Source: Paenibacillus ferrarius
GTDB taxonomy: Bacteria > Bacillota > Bacilli > Paenibacillales > NBRC-103111
Reading direction: 5' to 3'
NCBI RefSeq assembly: GCF_002027705.1
Contig: NZ_MBTG01000022.1
Location: 1-64,000 of the forward strand
DNA length: 64,000 nucleotides
Shown here: piece after piece, positions 41,925-50,825 of the stretch
Layout: each line of letters starts with the position of its first letter
Position numbering within the stretch: the stretch's first letter is position 1
Notes under the pieces: generated by a model
What the model was told of the DNA's origin: nothing
The model's input: only the letters and a program-made list of their open reading frames with translations
Databases searched by the model: none
Translations under genes and position numbers: made by a program

Positions 41925-41942
41925 CGATGTAAACGCTTAAAA
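41925..41942. promoter_or_regulatory. Possible CcpA cre site
   Basis: TGTAAACGCTTAAA resembles the cre consensus TGWNANCGNTNWCA with one or two mismatches. It lies just upstream of the promoter at 41958, in a locus where glucose repression would be expected. Tentative. Confidence 0.4.
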
Positions 41943-41957
41943 AATGTATAAAAGGGA

Positions 41958-41986
41958 TTGAAAATGGTTACAGCGTTATGTATAAT
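41958..41986 (+). promoter_or_regulatory. Sigma-A-type promoter of the debranching/ABC operon
   Basis: TTGAAA (41958-41963), 17-nt spacer, TATAAT (41981-41986). The next operator palindrome starts 15 nt downstream, so bound repressor would cover the start of transcription. Confidence 0.8.
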
Positions 41987-42001
41987 CAAAAATGTAGTTT
42001 A

Positions 42002-42015
42002 CCAAAACGTTTCGG
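42002..42015. promoter_or_regulatory. LacI-type operator palindrome O2
   Basis: CCAAAACGTTTCGG, one base away from a perfect palindrome, at about +10 of the promoter at 41958-41986. Confidence 0.8.
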
Positions 42016-42109
42016 AAAACATTCATTGGCTTATTTTTGAAAATTGGAAAAGAAAATTTATCGGGCTTATCCCCTTTTGATTTTAATTTCCTTTTCTTTT
42101 TAATCGCAC

Positions 42110-42123
42110 CCGAAACGTTTCGG
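42110..42123. promoter_or_regulatory. LacI-type operator palindrome O3
   Basis: CCGAAACGTTTCGG, a perfect palindrome 53 nt upstream of the debranching-enzyme start codon and in the leader of the transcript. Confidence 0.8.
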
Positions 42124-42176
42124 AAGGATAAGAATTGTAAATTCATCAAGAATAACAGAGAAAAGGGGTGGCCCGA

Positions 42177-44279
42177 ATGGATTACCGCGTCATCAAGGAG
42201 AATGATCTATTCCTCATGACCGATAAAACCGGCGATATTCCAGCAGGGAATACTGCAGGACACGGTTTATATACGAAGGATACCCGCTTTTTAAGTGGGA
42301 TGGAGATTCGTATTAACGGCATGACGCCGATTCTGCTTAGTTCTTCCGCAGGAACGAACTATATCGCCACCATTCGTATGACTAATCCTCATATGGAATC
42401 GGATGGGCAGTTGATTCTTTGGAGAGAGTCCATTGAACTGGAAAGACAACGTTTTATTTATGAAGGCGCTTTATACGAAACGATTGCCTTCACGAATTTT
42501 TATCCTAAACCGGTCGCTTTCGACTTTACGGCTCGCTTCGAAAGCGACTTCGCTGACATGTTCGTCGTTCGAGGCTTCCAGAACGGAACATTCGGCGAAC
42601 TGCTTCCGGACATTCAGGACCCTCAGAAGCTGGTCAAGCGCTACAAAGGGACCGACGGTGTCGAGCGTCAAACCCATATCGGCTGGGATCGCAAAGAAAC
42701 AACGGTTCAGGAAGACAGCACAGTAGCGTTCACGTTTGAGCTGGCTCCCAAAGAGCGGCAGTCCGTGACCTTCTTCATCGCTCCTTATATCGATGGCCAA
42801 GGACCTGAACAAGTACCTGCCGAGCAGGCAATTCAACAGCTGAAAGCTTCTTATCAAGAATGGGACACGAACACTACTTCCGTAGAAAGCAATCTTCCGC
42901 TGTTCGATCATCTATACGATCGCGGACTGCAGGATTTGCGCGTGCTCCTGACCGACCTCGGGCATGGACAATTTCCCGTTGCCGGACTGCCTTGGTATGC
43001 CGTTCCTTTTGGACGGGACAGTTTAATCGCCGCGCTGCAAATGCTTTCTGCCGAGCCGAATGTGGCCAAAGGCACCTTGTTAACCCTAGCCTCTTATCAA
43101 GGGACCAAACATGATGTTTGGCGTGATGAAGAGCCTGGCAAAATTATGCACGAAATCCGCTACGGCGAGCTGGCGCTAACGAATCAAGTTCCGTTCACGC
43201 CTTACTACGGAACCATTGATGCAACACCTTTATTCCTGCTTCTTGCAGCAGAATATGTGCAATGGACCGGTGATACGGCACTGATCGAGCAGTTGATGCC
43301 GAACATCGAGCAAGCCCTGAACTGGATCGACGTGCATGGCGATGCAGACGGCGACCGTTTCGTGGAATACTACCAGAAATCATCCAAAGGTATCGCCAAC
43401 CAAGGTTGGAAAGACTCCGGTGATTCCGTCGTACACAGCAACGGCGATTATGCCAAAGCGCCAATTGCGCTTGCTGAAGTCCAAGGCTACGTTTATCATG
43501 CCAAAGTGAAACTGGCACCGATCCTTCGCCAGCTTGGCAAAGAAGCGATGGCGCAGGAGCTCGAAAGCTCCGCAGAAGAGCTTCGCCAACGCTTTGAAGC
43601 GAGCTTCTGGATGGAAGAAGAAGGCTTCTACGCGATTGCGCTGGACGCTGACAAGAAGCAAGTTCAATCCGTGACGACTAACCCGGGTCATGTTCTTATG
43701 TCCGGCATGCTGCAGCCGGATCGCGCCGCAGCCGTGGTACAAAGGCTGGTAGCTCCTGACATGTTCAGCGGCTATGGCATTCGCACGATGAGTACGGAAT
43801 CAGCTGGCTACAATCCGATGAGCTATCATGACGGCAGCATTTGGCCGCACGACAATTCACTTGTACTGCTCGGCATGAGCCGCTGCGGCTACAAAGCCGA
43901 AACGATGCAAGTCATCGAAGGCTTAATGAAGGCTGCTGAAAGTTTCGAATACCATAGACTGCCTGAATTATATTGCGGATACGACGAATCTATTGGCGAG
44001 CCTGTGCCTTATCCAGTCGCTTGTTCTCCGCAAGCTTGGGCAGCCGGCACTCCACTCGTATTTCTGCAAACGATGCTTGGTATTGAGCCTGACACGCTGG
44101 GCAGTACCATCCGTTTAAACCCTGTGCTTCCATCTGGCATGACGGACCTTACCGTCCGCAATATGACAGTGGCGCAAGGCAAATTGAGTCTATCTATTCA
44201 ACTGAGCCCGCAGACGAAGACCCCGGTAGTCCAAGTATTGAACAATACAACAGGGCTTCAAGTGATTCACCATTCATAA
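42177..44279 (+). CDS. Amylo-alpha-1,6-glucosidase / glycogen debranching-type glycoside hydrolase
   Basis: 700 residues from ATG 42177 (MDYRVIKENDLFLMTD...), after AGGGG. No signal peptide, so cytoplasmic. The N-terminal ~200 residues have the GDE_N_bis pattern (AGHGLYTKDTRFLSGMEIRING, ALYETIAFTNFYPKPV). The C-terminal two thirds are an (alpha/alpha)6 barrel: GLPWYAVPFGRDSLIAALQML, NQGWKDSGDSVVHSNGDYAKAPIALAEVQGYVYHAK, YNPMSYHDGSIWPHDNSLVLLGMSR. Acid residues in FGRD, WKDSGD and YHDGSIWPHD are the expected catalytic centre. It most likely cuts alpha-1,6 branches or acts on malto-oligosaccharides taken up by the ABC system encoded next to it. Confidence 0.9.
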   Translation: MDYRVIKENDLFLMTDKTGDIPAGNTAGHGLYTKDTRFLSGMEIRINGMTPILLSSSAGTNYIATIRMTNPHMESDGQLILWRESIELERQRFIYEGALYETIAFTNFYPKPVAFDFTARFESDFADMFVVRGFQNGTFGELLPDIQDPQKLVKRYKGTDGVERQTHIGWDRKETTVQEDSTVAFTFELAPKERQSVTFFIAPYIDGQGPEQVPAEQAIQQLKASYQEWDTNTTSVESNLPLFDHLYDRGLQDLRVLLTDLGHGQFPVAGLPWYAVPFGRDSLIAALQMLSAEPNVAKGTLLTLASYQGTKHDVWRDEEPGKIMHEIRYGELALTNQVPFTPYYGTIDATPLFLLLAAEYVQWTGDTALIEQLMPNIEQALNWIDVHGDADGDRFVEYYQKSSKGIANQGWKDSGDSVVHSNGDYAKAPIALAEVQGYVYHAKVKLAPILRQLGKEAMAQELESSAEELRQRFEASFWMEEEGFYAIALDADKKQVQSVTTNPGHVLMSGMLQPDRAAAVVQRLVAPDMFSGYGIRTMSTESAGYNPMSYHDGSIWPHDNSLVLLGMSRCGYKAETMQVIEGLMKAAESFEYHRLPELYCGYDESIGEPVPYPVACSPQAWAAGTPLVFLQTMLGIEPDTLGSTIRLNPVLPSGMTDLTVRNMTVAQGKLSLSIQLSPQTKTPVVQVLNNTTGLQVIHHS

Positions 44280-44311
44280 ATAGCTGTTTATAAAAAGGGA
44301 GGCATTTACTC

Positions 44312-45604
44312 ATGAAAAAATGGCTTACTGGCATTTCACTCGCTGCTGTATCATCCATGATCGTTATTTCCGGCTGCGGCAGCCAAACGAACAACGCATC
44401 TCCATCCCCTGCCGCGACTTCCGCTGGGACAGCAGAACCTGTCACCATCACTTTGAATGGCTGGGGCTCCAGCCCGGAAGAAACAGCCTTGTTTCAACAA
44501 GTTCTGAAAGATTTCCAAGCCAAACATCCGAACATTACCGTTAAATTTGACGTTATCGCGGATCAATACATGGACGTGATCAAAACACGTTTAGTCGGTG
44601 GCGAAGGCGCTGATGTCTTCTTCCTGGATGCTTTTGAAGCTCCTGGCCTCATTGCCAAAAACGTGCTTGAACCGCTTGATAGCTATGTCAAACCTGAATT
44701 TGACGTGGCTGATTTCGAAGAACCGCTTGTGAATGCCTTCAAAGGGAAAGACAACAAAAGCTATGGCTTCCCGAAAGATACCTCAACATTAGCGCTTTTC
44801 TATAATAAAAAAGATTTTGCAGACGCAGGTATCACGAAGGTTCCTACCACTTGGGAAGAGCTTCAAGATGCAGCTAAAAAGCTTACCAAAGCAGACGGCG
44901 GCAAAGTCTCCCGCTTCGGATTCGGCGCGGCGCCTGAGCTCGCTCGCCAAATGTTCATGATCCAGGCGGCTGGCGGCAAAATATCCGACGATAATGGCAA
45001 TGCGGCTTACGCTTCTCCTGAAGCTTTGAAAGGGCTGCAGCCTGTTGTCGATATGCATTTGAAAGATAAATCCGCAGGCGAGCCAAAAGATTTGGGCGCT
45101 GGCTGGGGCGGCGAAATGTTCGGACAGCACAAAGCGTCCATGGTTATTGAAGGAAACTGGGCAATTCCGTACCTGCAAACGACATTCAAAGATCTCGACT
45201 TCGGTACAGCTGAAGTCCCTACCACGTTCGGCAAAAAAGCGACAATGGCTTACACCGTTGCTTATGTCATGAACAAAAGCTCGAAACACAAACAAGAGGC
45301 ATGGGAACTCATTTCCTATCTCACTGGCAAAGAAGGCATGAAAACTTGGACTAGCAAAGGCTTAGCGCTGCCTGCCCGCAAATCCGTATCGAAAGAACTC
45401 GGATTCGACAAAGACCCGCTTCGCGCTGCTTTGGTTGCCGGCAACTCCTACTCCATTCCTTGGCAAGCCAAAGAAACATTGCCAACCATTATGAACAACT
45501 TCAACAATCAGTTTATTTCCGCTTATCAGGGCAAAGTAACCTTGGAAGAAGCACTTAAGAAAGCGCAAGATACTGCCAACAAGGAAATTGCTGCTGCGAA
45601 ATAA
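44312..45604 (+). CDS. Sugar ABC transporter substrate-binding lipoprotein
   Basis: 430 residues. Lipoprotein signal peptide (MKKWLTGISLAAVSSMIVISGC, lipidated Cys about residue 22), then a low-complexity linker. The mature part is a family 1 sugar-binding protein of the MalE type: VTITLNGWGSSPEETALFQQVLKDFQAKHPNITVKFDVI, DVFFLDAFEAPGLI, AYTVAYVMNKSSKHKQEAWELISYLTGKEGMKTW. GGGAGG precedes ATG. It starts 32 nt after the debranching gene and is followed by two permease genes. Together they should import malto-oligosaccharides or a related alpha-glucan product, judging by the neighbour. Confidence 0.93.
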   Translation: MKKWLTGISLAAVSSMIVISGCGSQTNNASPSPAATSAGTAEPVTITLNGWGSSPEETALFQQVLKDFQAKHPNITVKFDVIADQYMDVIKTRLVGGEGADVFFLDAFEAPGLIAKNVLEPLDSYVKPEFDVADFEEPLVNAFKGKDNKSYGFPKDTSTLALFYNKKDFADAGITKVPTTWEELQDAAKKLTKADGGKVSRFGFGAAPELARQMFMIQAAGGKISDDNGNAAYASPEALKGLQPVVDMHLKDKSAGEPKDLGAGWGGEMFGQHKASMVIEGNWAIPYLQTTFKDLDFGTAEVPTTFGKKATMAYTVAYVMNKSSKHKQEAWELISYLTGKEGMKTWTSKGLALPARKSVSKELGFDKDPLRAALVAGNSYSIPWQAKETLPTIMNNFNNQFISAYQGKVTLEEALKKAQDTANKEIAAAK

Positions 45605-45624
45605 TTAAATACAGCATAGTAACC

Positions 45625-45652
45625 GTAAAAGAGGAGAGCCTTCCTCTTTTAC
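45625..45652 (+). other. Intercistronic stem-loop after the binding-protein gene
   Basis: GTAAAAGAGGA-GAGCCT-TCCTCTTTTAC is a perfect 11-bp stem followed by GTATTTTA. In such operons a hairpin here usually protects the upstream binding-protein mRNA and lowers expression of the permeases. It may act as a partial terminator. Confidence 0.75.
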
Positions 45653-45681
45653 GTATTTTACAGGAAAGGGGGAGCTTTATA

Positions 45682-46581
45682 ATGAAACGACGCTGGAACC
45701 GCCGCAAATGGCGGGACGTGATTTCGGGATATTTGTTCGTTTCTCCGTCTCTGCTTATACTTGGCGCCTTCTTCTTGCTGCCTATTCTGTATGCCGTGTT
45801 CCTCTCTCTACATAAGGTGGAACTGCTAGGCGGCGTCAGTTACAAATTCATCGGGCTTCGCAACTTTGCTCGGATCGCAGATGATGACCGTGCCTGGATA
45901 GGACTCCGCAATACCGTTGAATATGCCATTTATGTCGTTCCGATACAAACCATCGTCGCCATGCTGATGGCTTCGGTACTGAATTCAAAAATTAAGTTTC
46001 GCAATTTCTTCCGAGTTGTTTATTTTATGCCGACGATCACTTCATCTGCGGTATTAACGCTCATTTTCATGTGGCTATATAAATCCGATGGTTTATTGAA
46101 CGATTTGCTCAACCTCGTAGGTTTGGACAGCTACAACTGGCTTGGAGACCCAAGCGTCGCCCTCAAAGGCATTATGATCATGAATATATTTTCCACAGCG
46201 CCTCAATTTATGGTTATTTACTTGGCTGCGCTGCAGGATATTCCCGATACGCTATATGAAGCAGCTGAACTGGATGGTGCTGGCACCTGGCGCCGATTCA
46301 TCTCAATTACAGTGCCCATGCTCAAACCTGTGACATTCTTCGTCGTTACGATGGGGTTGATTGGAACCTTCCAGCTTTTCGATCAGGCCTATATCATCTC
46401 TAACGGCTCTGGCGGACCTGATAATTCTACGTTGACCCTTGTCCTGCTGATTTATCAATATGCCTTTAAGAACTTAGACATGGGCTACGCTTCCGCTTTG
46501 GCCTTCATGTTAACCTGTGCCATCATGGTTGTGACATTGATTCAGCGCAAGCTGTTCGGCGGCGAAGAGAAATTGAACTAG
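45682..46581 (+). CDS. Sugar ABC transporter permease, MalF-like
   Basis: 299 residues with six membrane helices. The N-terminal YLFVSPSLLILGAFFLLPILYAVFLSLHK segment and the EAA loop (DTLYEAAELDGAGTWRRFISITVPML) that docks on the ATPase are typical of carbohydrate-uptake permeases. ATG follows AAAGGGGGAG. The partner permease starts 16 nt after its stop. No ATPase gene is present in the locus. Confidence 0.95.
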   Translation: MKRRWNRRKWRDVISGYLFVSPSLLILGAFFLLPILYAVFLSLHKVELLGGVSYKFIGLRNFARIADDDRAWIGLRNTVEYAIYVVPIQTIVAMLMASVLNSKIKFRNFFRVVYFMPTITSSAVLTLIFMWLYKSDGLLNDLLNLVGLDSYNWLGDPSVALKGIMIMNIFSTAPQFMVIYLAALQDIPDTLYEAAELDGAGTWRRFISITVPMLKPVTFFVVTMGLIGTFQLFDQAYIISNGSGGPDNSTLTLVLLIYQYAFKNLDMGYASALAFMLTCAIMVVTLIQRKLFGGEEKLN

Positions 46582-46597
46582 AAGGGAGAGACCCAAT

Positions 46598-47431
46598 ATG
46601 GAAGCAACCAAATCCCGCGCCTTCGCGCGCGTGTTAACCTATCTCATGCTGGCTTTTTATGCGGTAATCACCATCATTCCGTTCTTGTGGGCGCTCTCCG
46701 CTTCGTTCAAGACGCTAGCGGAAATCTCTACAACCGGATTATCGTTTATTCCCAAGCATTTCACACTCGATAATTACAAATATATCTTCACAAGCGAGCA
46801 AATGTTCCCGCGCTGGTTTCTAAACAGTGTTATGGTGGGCATCTCCGTTACCCTGCTCAATTTGCTGCTGAATTCTCTGGCCGGGTATTCCTTAGCCCGC
46901 TTTGACTTTCCTGGCAACAAACTTATTTTCTTCTTTATTTTAACGATTCTAATGGTGCCGGATAAAGTTACGCTCATTCCGCAATATTTGATCATCAAAG
47001 ACCTAGGATGGCTGAACAGCTACCGCTCTTTGATCATTCCAGCCGCGGTGCAAGCGACTTATATATTCATGATGCGCCAATTTTTCATCAGCTTCCCTAA
47101 AGAATTAGAAGAAGCAGCAGAGATGGATGGCATGAGCCGTATCGGCATGTTCTTCCGGGTAGCGCTTCCGCTGGCCGGACCACCGCTCGCTGCTATGGCG
47201 ATCTTCACCTTCATGGGCTCATGGAATGAATTCCTGAAACCATTGCTCTTCATGTCAGAGCGCGCTATGTTCACCCTCCCGCTAGGGTTGAATACATTCA
47301 AAGGCCAATACATTTCTTATTGGAACTATATCATGGCAGCATCCATGGTCTTCACGCTGCCAGCCTTGCTAGTGTATGTGTTCGGCAATAGGTTCTTCAT
47401 CAAGGGCATTACCTTTACAGGAACCAAATAA
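46598..47431 (+). CDS. Sugar ABC transporter permease, MalG-like
   Basis: 277 residues with six membrane helices; the second permease of the pair. Typical parts: YLMLAFYAVITIIPFLWALSASFK at the N-terminus, LNSLAGYSLARFDFPGNK, the EAA loop KELEEAAEMDGMSRIGMFFRVALPLAGP, and a C-terminal FGNRFFIKGITFTGTK. AAGGGAGAG precedes ATG. It should form the channel with the MalF-like protein and use a shared MsmX-type ATPase encoded elsewhere, as is known for several sugar importers in Bacillota. Confidence 0.95.
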   Translation: MEATKSRAFARVLTYLMLAFYAVITIIPFLWALSASFKTLAEISTTGLSFIPKHFTLDNYKYIFTSEQMFPRWFLNSVMVGISVTLLNLLLNSLAGYSLARFDFPGNKLIFFFILTILMVPDKVTLIPQYLIIKDLGWLNSYRSLIIPAAVQATYIFMMRQFFISFPKELEEAAEMDGMSRIGMFFRVALPLAGPPLAAMAIFTFMGSWNEFLKPLLFMSERAMFTLPLGLNTFKGQYISYWNYIMAASMVFTLPALLVYVFGNRFFIKGITFTGTK

Positions 47432-47443
47432 AGCGAAATACGA

Positions 47444-47470
47444 AACCGTCGAAGCTTCTTTTCGGCGGTT
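47444..47470 (+). terminator. Terminator of the sugar ABC operon
   Basis: AACCGTCGAA-GCTTCTT-TTCGGCGGTT, followed by ATTTTTTTAT. It lies 12 nt past the last stop codon. Confidence 0.88.
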
Positions 47471-47580
47471 ATTTTTTTATCAAGCTTGAGCAGATGAGGC
47501 AAGTACTAAAATCTCTTGATGAACGATACATATGGTAGTACAGGCCCGAGACTAATTCATAAGTAAAGGAGCCGCTGTAC

Positions 47581-49023
47581 ATGCCATTTCAAATCAGAAA
47601 AATTATCTTCTATGTGTCGATCATTCTTGGTGCGTTTGGCGCCATTAGCATCGCTTTATATATGTATGGCTCTCAAACTACCCTCCCGCCGAACTTCTCT
47701 GTCGCAGGCTGGCGTGTTGGAGATATGCGTTACGAAGCCTTTCAACAGCAATACAACAAGCGTCTTGAGCAGCTCTTAGCCTTTCCTATTCAAATAGACA
47801 CCTCTTATCCCGATATTCCCAATCGACAGTTAACGTTAGGCCAACTAGGCATTCATTATCAAAATGAGGCGCTTGAGCAGTCGCTGAAACAGCTTTTTGA
47901 CAGCTCGCCATTTGAGCGAATAAAAGCTCGCTGGTCGCTTCGTCACGCGGATATTCCTCTCGAGGTTACGGTCGATGAAGCGCAGCTCGTCAAAGCTGTC
48001 AAAGAAGCCTGGAGCGCGCTTTATGCCCAGCAGCCAACTCCCGCCAAGAGAATCGTCACCGCACAAGACTCGCTAACCTATGAAAAGGAACAAAACGTGC
48101 TGCGCGTCGACATCGCTCACCTGCTCGAGCATTTGCAAGAAATCGCTCCTTCTATTTCGTATATCAACAATACCGCACCCGTGCGCCTGACACTTCCTTT
48201 GTATGAGCAAAGTCCAGCTATAACGGTTGAAAGCTTGACACAGCAAGGCATTGATGGCAAAATATCGGAATTCACAACCTCGTTCCCTTTATCCGGGGAA
48301 GGCCGCATTCATAACATCCGTTCAACTGCCGCATCTATTCAGGATTTGCTTATGGCACCGGGAGAAACGTTCGATTACAGCAAAATCATTGCACAAACCG
48401 AGGCGAAATTCGGTTATAAAGAGGCGCCTGTCATTCTGAACGGCAAATTGGTGCCTGGCATTGGGGGCGGCATTTGCCAAGTGTCATCGACCCTTTATAA
48501 CGCTGTTCTGCGAAGCGGACTGGAAATCGTCGAGAGGCGCAATCATTCGCTTCCTGTCAGCTATGTTCCATTAGGCCAGGATGCGACTTTTGCCAATGGC
48601 TATATCAATTTCAAATTCCGCAATAATACGGACGCTTTTGTATTAATACGCACGATCACAACGGAGCAAGCAGTTACCGTGAAGCTTTTTGGGCATATGA
48701 CCCCCTCCATTTCCTATGATATCGACTCTACGATTATTGAAACTATTCAACCTCCAATCAAATACTTGCACAACCCTAGCCTTCGTGCGGGGGCGACCCA
48801 AACGATCAGTACGGGTAAAGTTGGGTATAAGGTTGAAACGTATCGCACCAAAAGAGAGAACGGCATAATCGTGGAGAAAAAGTTGATTTCCAAAGATCAA
48901 TATTCGCCTGTACCCACTTTGATCGCTGCAAATCAAGGGAATATCAAGCCCGAGGATGGCAACCAGACTGAGTCCAATCAACCTCTTCTGGAGGATGGCG
49001 TGAAAGGGCCAGCATTTCGCTAA
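47581..49023 (+). CDS. VanW family protein
   Basis: 480 residues with an N-terminal membrane helix (IIFYVSIILGAFGAISIALYMYG) and an outer part. A PG-binding_4-like region (VAGWRVGDMRYEAFQQQYNKRLEQLL... KAVKEAWSAL) comes first, then the VanW domain: TVSxxx-type start, LLMAPGETFDYSKIIAQTEAKFGYKEAPVILNGKLVPGIGGGICQVSSTLYNAVLRSGLEIVERRNHS. A beta-rich tail follows. VanW proteins occur in some vancomycin-resistance clusters but are common in Bacillota without any resistance role; the biochemical function is not established. AAGGAG precedes ATG 47581. It stands alone between two terminators. No van genes are nearby. Confidence 0.93.
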   Translation: MPFQIRKIIFYVSIILGAFGAISIALYMYGSQTTLPPNFSVAGWRVGDMRYEAFQQQYNKRLEQLLAFPIQIDTSYPDIPNRQLTLGQLGIHYQNEALEQSLKQLFDSSPFERIKARWSLRHADIPLEVTVDEAQLVKAVKEAWSALYAQQPTPAKRIVTAQDSLTYEKEQNVLRVDIAHLLEHLQEIAPSISYINNTAPVRLTLPLYEQSPAITVESLTQQGIDGKISEFTTSFPLSGEGRIHNIRSTAASIQDLLMAPGETFDYSKIIAQTEAKFGYKEAPVILNGKLVPGIGGGICQVSSTLYNAVLRSGLEIVERRNHSLPVSYVPLGQDATFANGYINFKFRNNTDAFVLIRTITTEQAVTVKLFGHMTPSISYDIDSTIIETIQPPIKYLHNPSLRAGATQTISTGKVGYKVETYRTKRENGIIVEKKLISKDQYSPVPTLIAANQGNIKPEDGNQTESNQPLLEDGVKGPAFR

Positions 49024-49068
49024 TTACCGAGGTCATGGTCCCTACGAGCAAATATGGATAAAAAAAGA

Positions 49069-49110
49069 AAAGGTCATGTGACTGTAGTTACTAGGTCATT
49101 ATGACTTTTT
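49069..49110 (+). terminator. Terminator of the VanW gene
   Basis: AAAAGGTCAT pairs with ATGACTTTTT (one G-U) around a loop of about 20 nt, with T-tract at the end. It lies 45 nt past the stop codon. Confidence 0.6.
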
Positions 49111-49155
49111 TCTATTATGATTAAAGTACGAAATAGCAAACAAGGAGGTTTGACG

Positions 49156-49875
49156 ATGAGCAAAATCGATTACTTCAAAGAACTCCACTATCGACTGCGC
49201 GGACTTCCCGAGAAGGAGCGCCAAAATATATTGTCTGTCTATGAAGAATTATTTCAAAAAGCACTTGAGAACGGGAAACATGAGGACGACGTGGCCCAGT
49301 CGCTAGGCTACCCGCGCGTACCTCAATGGAATGGGCAGAAGGAAGCGCCAAGCAGCCATAAGGAGCCAGCAGGCAGCACATTCACTGAGCCCGTAGAGAA
49401 GAAGGCTTATGTCCAGCAAGAGCCAATACCCACACCGCCACCGGCACCTACCAAGGCCCCTGAAGCGAATGGGTTTCCGCCCTATACACCGCCTTATCAA
49501 ACGAACCCGTATGCAAATAATGCTCCTTACCCTTATCCGGTGAAGCCAGAGACAGGGATTAAGGCGATTATTGTCAGCATTGGACTTGGTTTTTTCAACC
49601 TTATCTTCATCGTTGGGCCATGGTTCGCTGTGTTATCAACCCTGGTCGCATTGTTTATTTCAGGGTTTGCGCTAATTATCGCACCCATCATCGAAGTTCT
49701 CACTGCCTTTACGGGAACCTTCGACAACGATATGCGCTTTATCGGATTCGCCATGCTCGCTTTATTTGGCCTAGGAATTATTCTAACAACGTTCAGCTCC
49801 TGGCTGTTCAAAGTATTCTTCAAACTCACTTGGACATATATCCAATTCAATGCCAAATTGATAAAGGGGGCGTAA
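49156..49875 (+). CDS. HAAS/DUF1700-type membrane protein
   Basis: 239 residues from ATG 49156 (MSKIDYFKELHYRLRGLPEKER...), which has AAGGAGG 7 nt upstream. The N-terminal ~60 residues are the HAAS domain (helical, FLxELxxxLxxLPExExxxILxxYEEhF pattern, then ENGKHEDDVAQSLGYP). Next comes a Pro/Ala/Tyr-rich linker (about 70-140), then three membrane helices. HAAS proteins are usually encoded with a PadR regulator and DUF4097 proteins and may respond to envelope stress. The DUF4097 gene follows 3 nt later. No PadR gene is present here. Confidence 0.85.
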   Translation: MSKIDYFKELHYRLRGLPEKERQNILSVYEELFQKALENGKHEDDVAQSLGYPRVPQWNGQKEAPSSHKEPAGSTFTEPVEKKAYVQQEPIPTPPPAPTKAPEANGFPPYTPPYQTNPYANNAPYPYPVKPETGIKAIIVSIGLGFFNLIFIVGPWFAVLSTLVALFISGFALIIAPIIEVLTAFTGTFDNDMRFIGFAMLALFGLGIILTTFSSWLFKVFFKLTWTYIQFNAKLIKGA

Positions 49876-49878
49876 GCC

Positions 49879-50775
49879 ATGAAACGTGGACCTAAATTTT
49901 TCTTGCTGATTGGTTTTGCCTGCTTGGCCATTGGGCTTATTGGAACAGCTGTCTCTTTCAAAAGCGTCGACCTGAACGAGGGAATAGCCAACATCGATAT
50001 CGAAAAGAAAATTTCCGCCGCTAACATCGATACGTTAATTCTCCAAAATGATATCTCCGGGATCACCTTTGTTCCGAGCAATTCGGATGAAATTAAAGTA
50101 CACTTGGTAGGAACAGTAGGGGAAAAGGCTGCCAAGGATTGCGTCATTGATGCAGCTACGGAAGGAAATAACGTGTGGCGGGTAAATGTTGCTACGCATA
50201 AAAAAAATCAAATTAATATTGGCATTAGTTTGTCCGAGTTAAAAAGCCTGATTGCCAGTCGCGGCAAACAGCTAAAAACAGAAATCTCCCTTCCCGATAA
50301 AATGTTCAAAGCTATCACCATTTCTTCTGATACAGGAGCTATTCATCTCAAAGAAATCAAGGCGGCAAGCTTGGAAGCATCCACAGATACAGGCAATATT
50401 TCTATAGACCGTTATGAAGGAAAGCAGCTTAATCTACGAACGGATACAGGAAGCATTACCGTCGACAATGGTCAGGGCAATGTGGCTTTAAGAACAGATA
50501 CCGGTAGTATTACAGCGAAATTAAACGATATCGGTGATTCCGTTTCGCTGCAATCGGACGTAGGCAGCATTCGCCTTAAATTGGATCCCGCTCCGAAGAA
50601 CGCAAGTTTTGATTTAAGATCGGATATAGGCAATGTTAATCTAACTATCCCAGGTGTAAATATGGAGCGCAACGAGAATAGTGGGCGTCATTCGGCCAAA
50701 GGTGCCATCGGTGATGGCAGCAAACAAGTGAAAGTGCAAACCGATACGGGTTCCATCTCAGTAACCAACAACTAA
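49879..50775 (+). CDS. DUF4097 family beta-repeat protein
   Basis: 298 residues. An N-terminal membrane helix (FFLLIGFACLAIGLIGTAVSF) leads into a DUF4097 beta-helix built from short strand repeats with the SDTGAI / STDTGNI / RTDTGSI / QSDVGSI / RSDIGNV / QTDTGSI motif, one turn per ~20 residues. Such proteins (LiaG-like) are membrane-linked and common in envelope-stress operons. ATG lies 3 nt after the HAAS gene stop, so the two form one operon. The detailed role is unknown. Confidence 0.88.
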   Translation: MKRGPKFFLLIGFACLAIGLIGTAVSFKSVDLNEGIANIDIEKKISAANIDTLILQNDISGITFVPSNSDEIKVHLVGTVGEKAAKDCVIDAATEGNNVWRVNVATHKKNQINIGISLSELKSLIASRGKQLKTEISLPDKMFKAITISSDTGAIHLKEIKAASLEASTDTGNISIDRYEGKQLNLRTDTGSITVDNGQGNVALRTDTGSITAKLNDIGDSVSLQSDVGSIRLKLDPAPKNASFDLRSDIGNVNLTIPGVNMERNENSGRHSAKGAIGDGSKQVKVQTDTGSISVTNN

Positions 50776-50779
50776 TAAT

Positions 50780-50822
50780 AAAGCCTTCATTCCCATCGAA
50801 ACCGATGAGTTTGAAGGCTTTT
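50780..50822. terminator. Bidirectional terminator between DUF4097 and argH
   Basis: AAAGCCTTCA, a loop of 22 nt, TGAAGGCTTT, then TGTTTTATTT on the plus strand and TTATTATTAG on the minus strand. It ends the DUF4097 operon and the arg operon. Confidence 0.88.
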
Positions 50823-50825
50823 GTT

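Noticed and set aside
47581..49023. Vancomycin resistance locus
   Set aside because: Only a VanW-family protein is present, with no vanH, vanA, vanX, vanR or vanS; such proteins are common in Bacillota without resistance.
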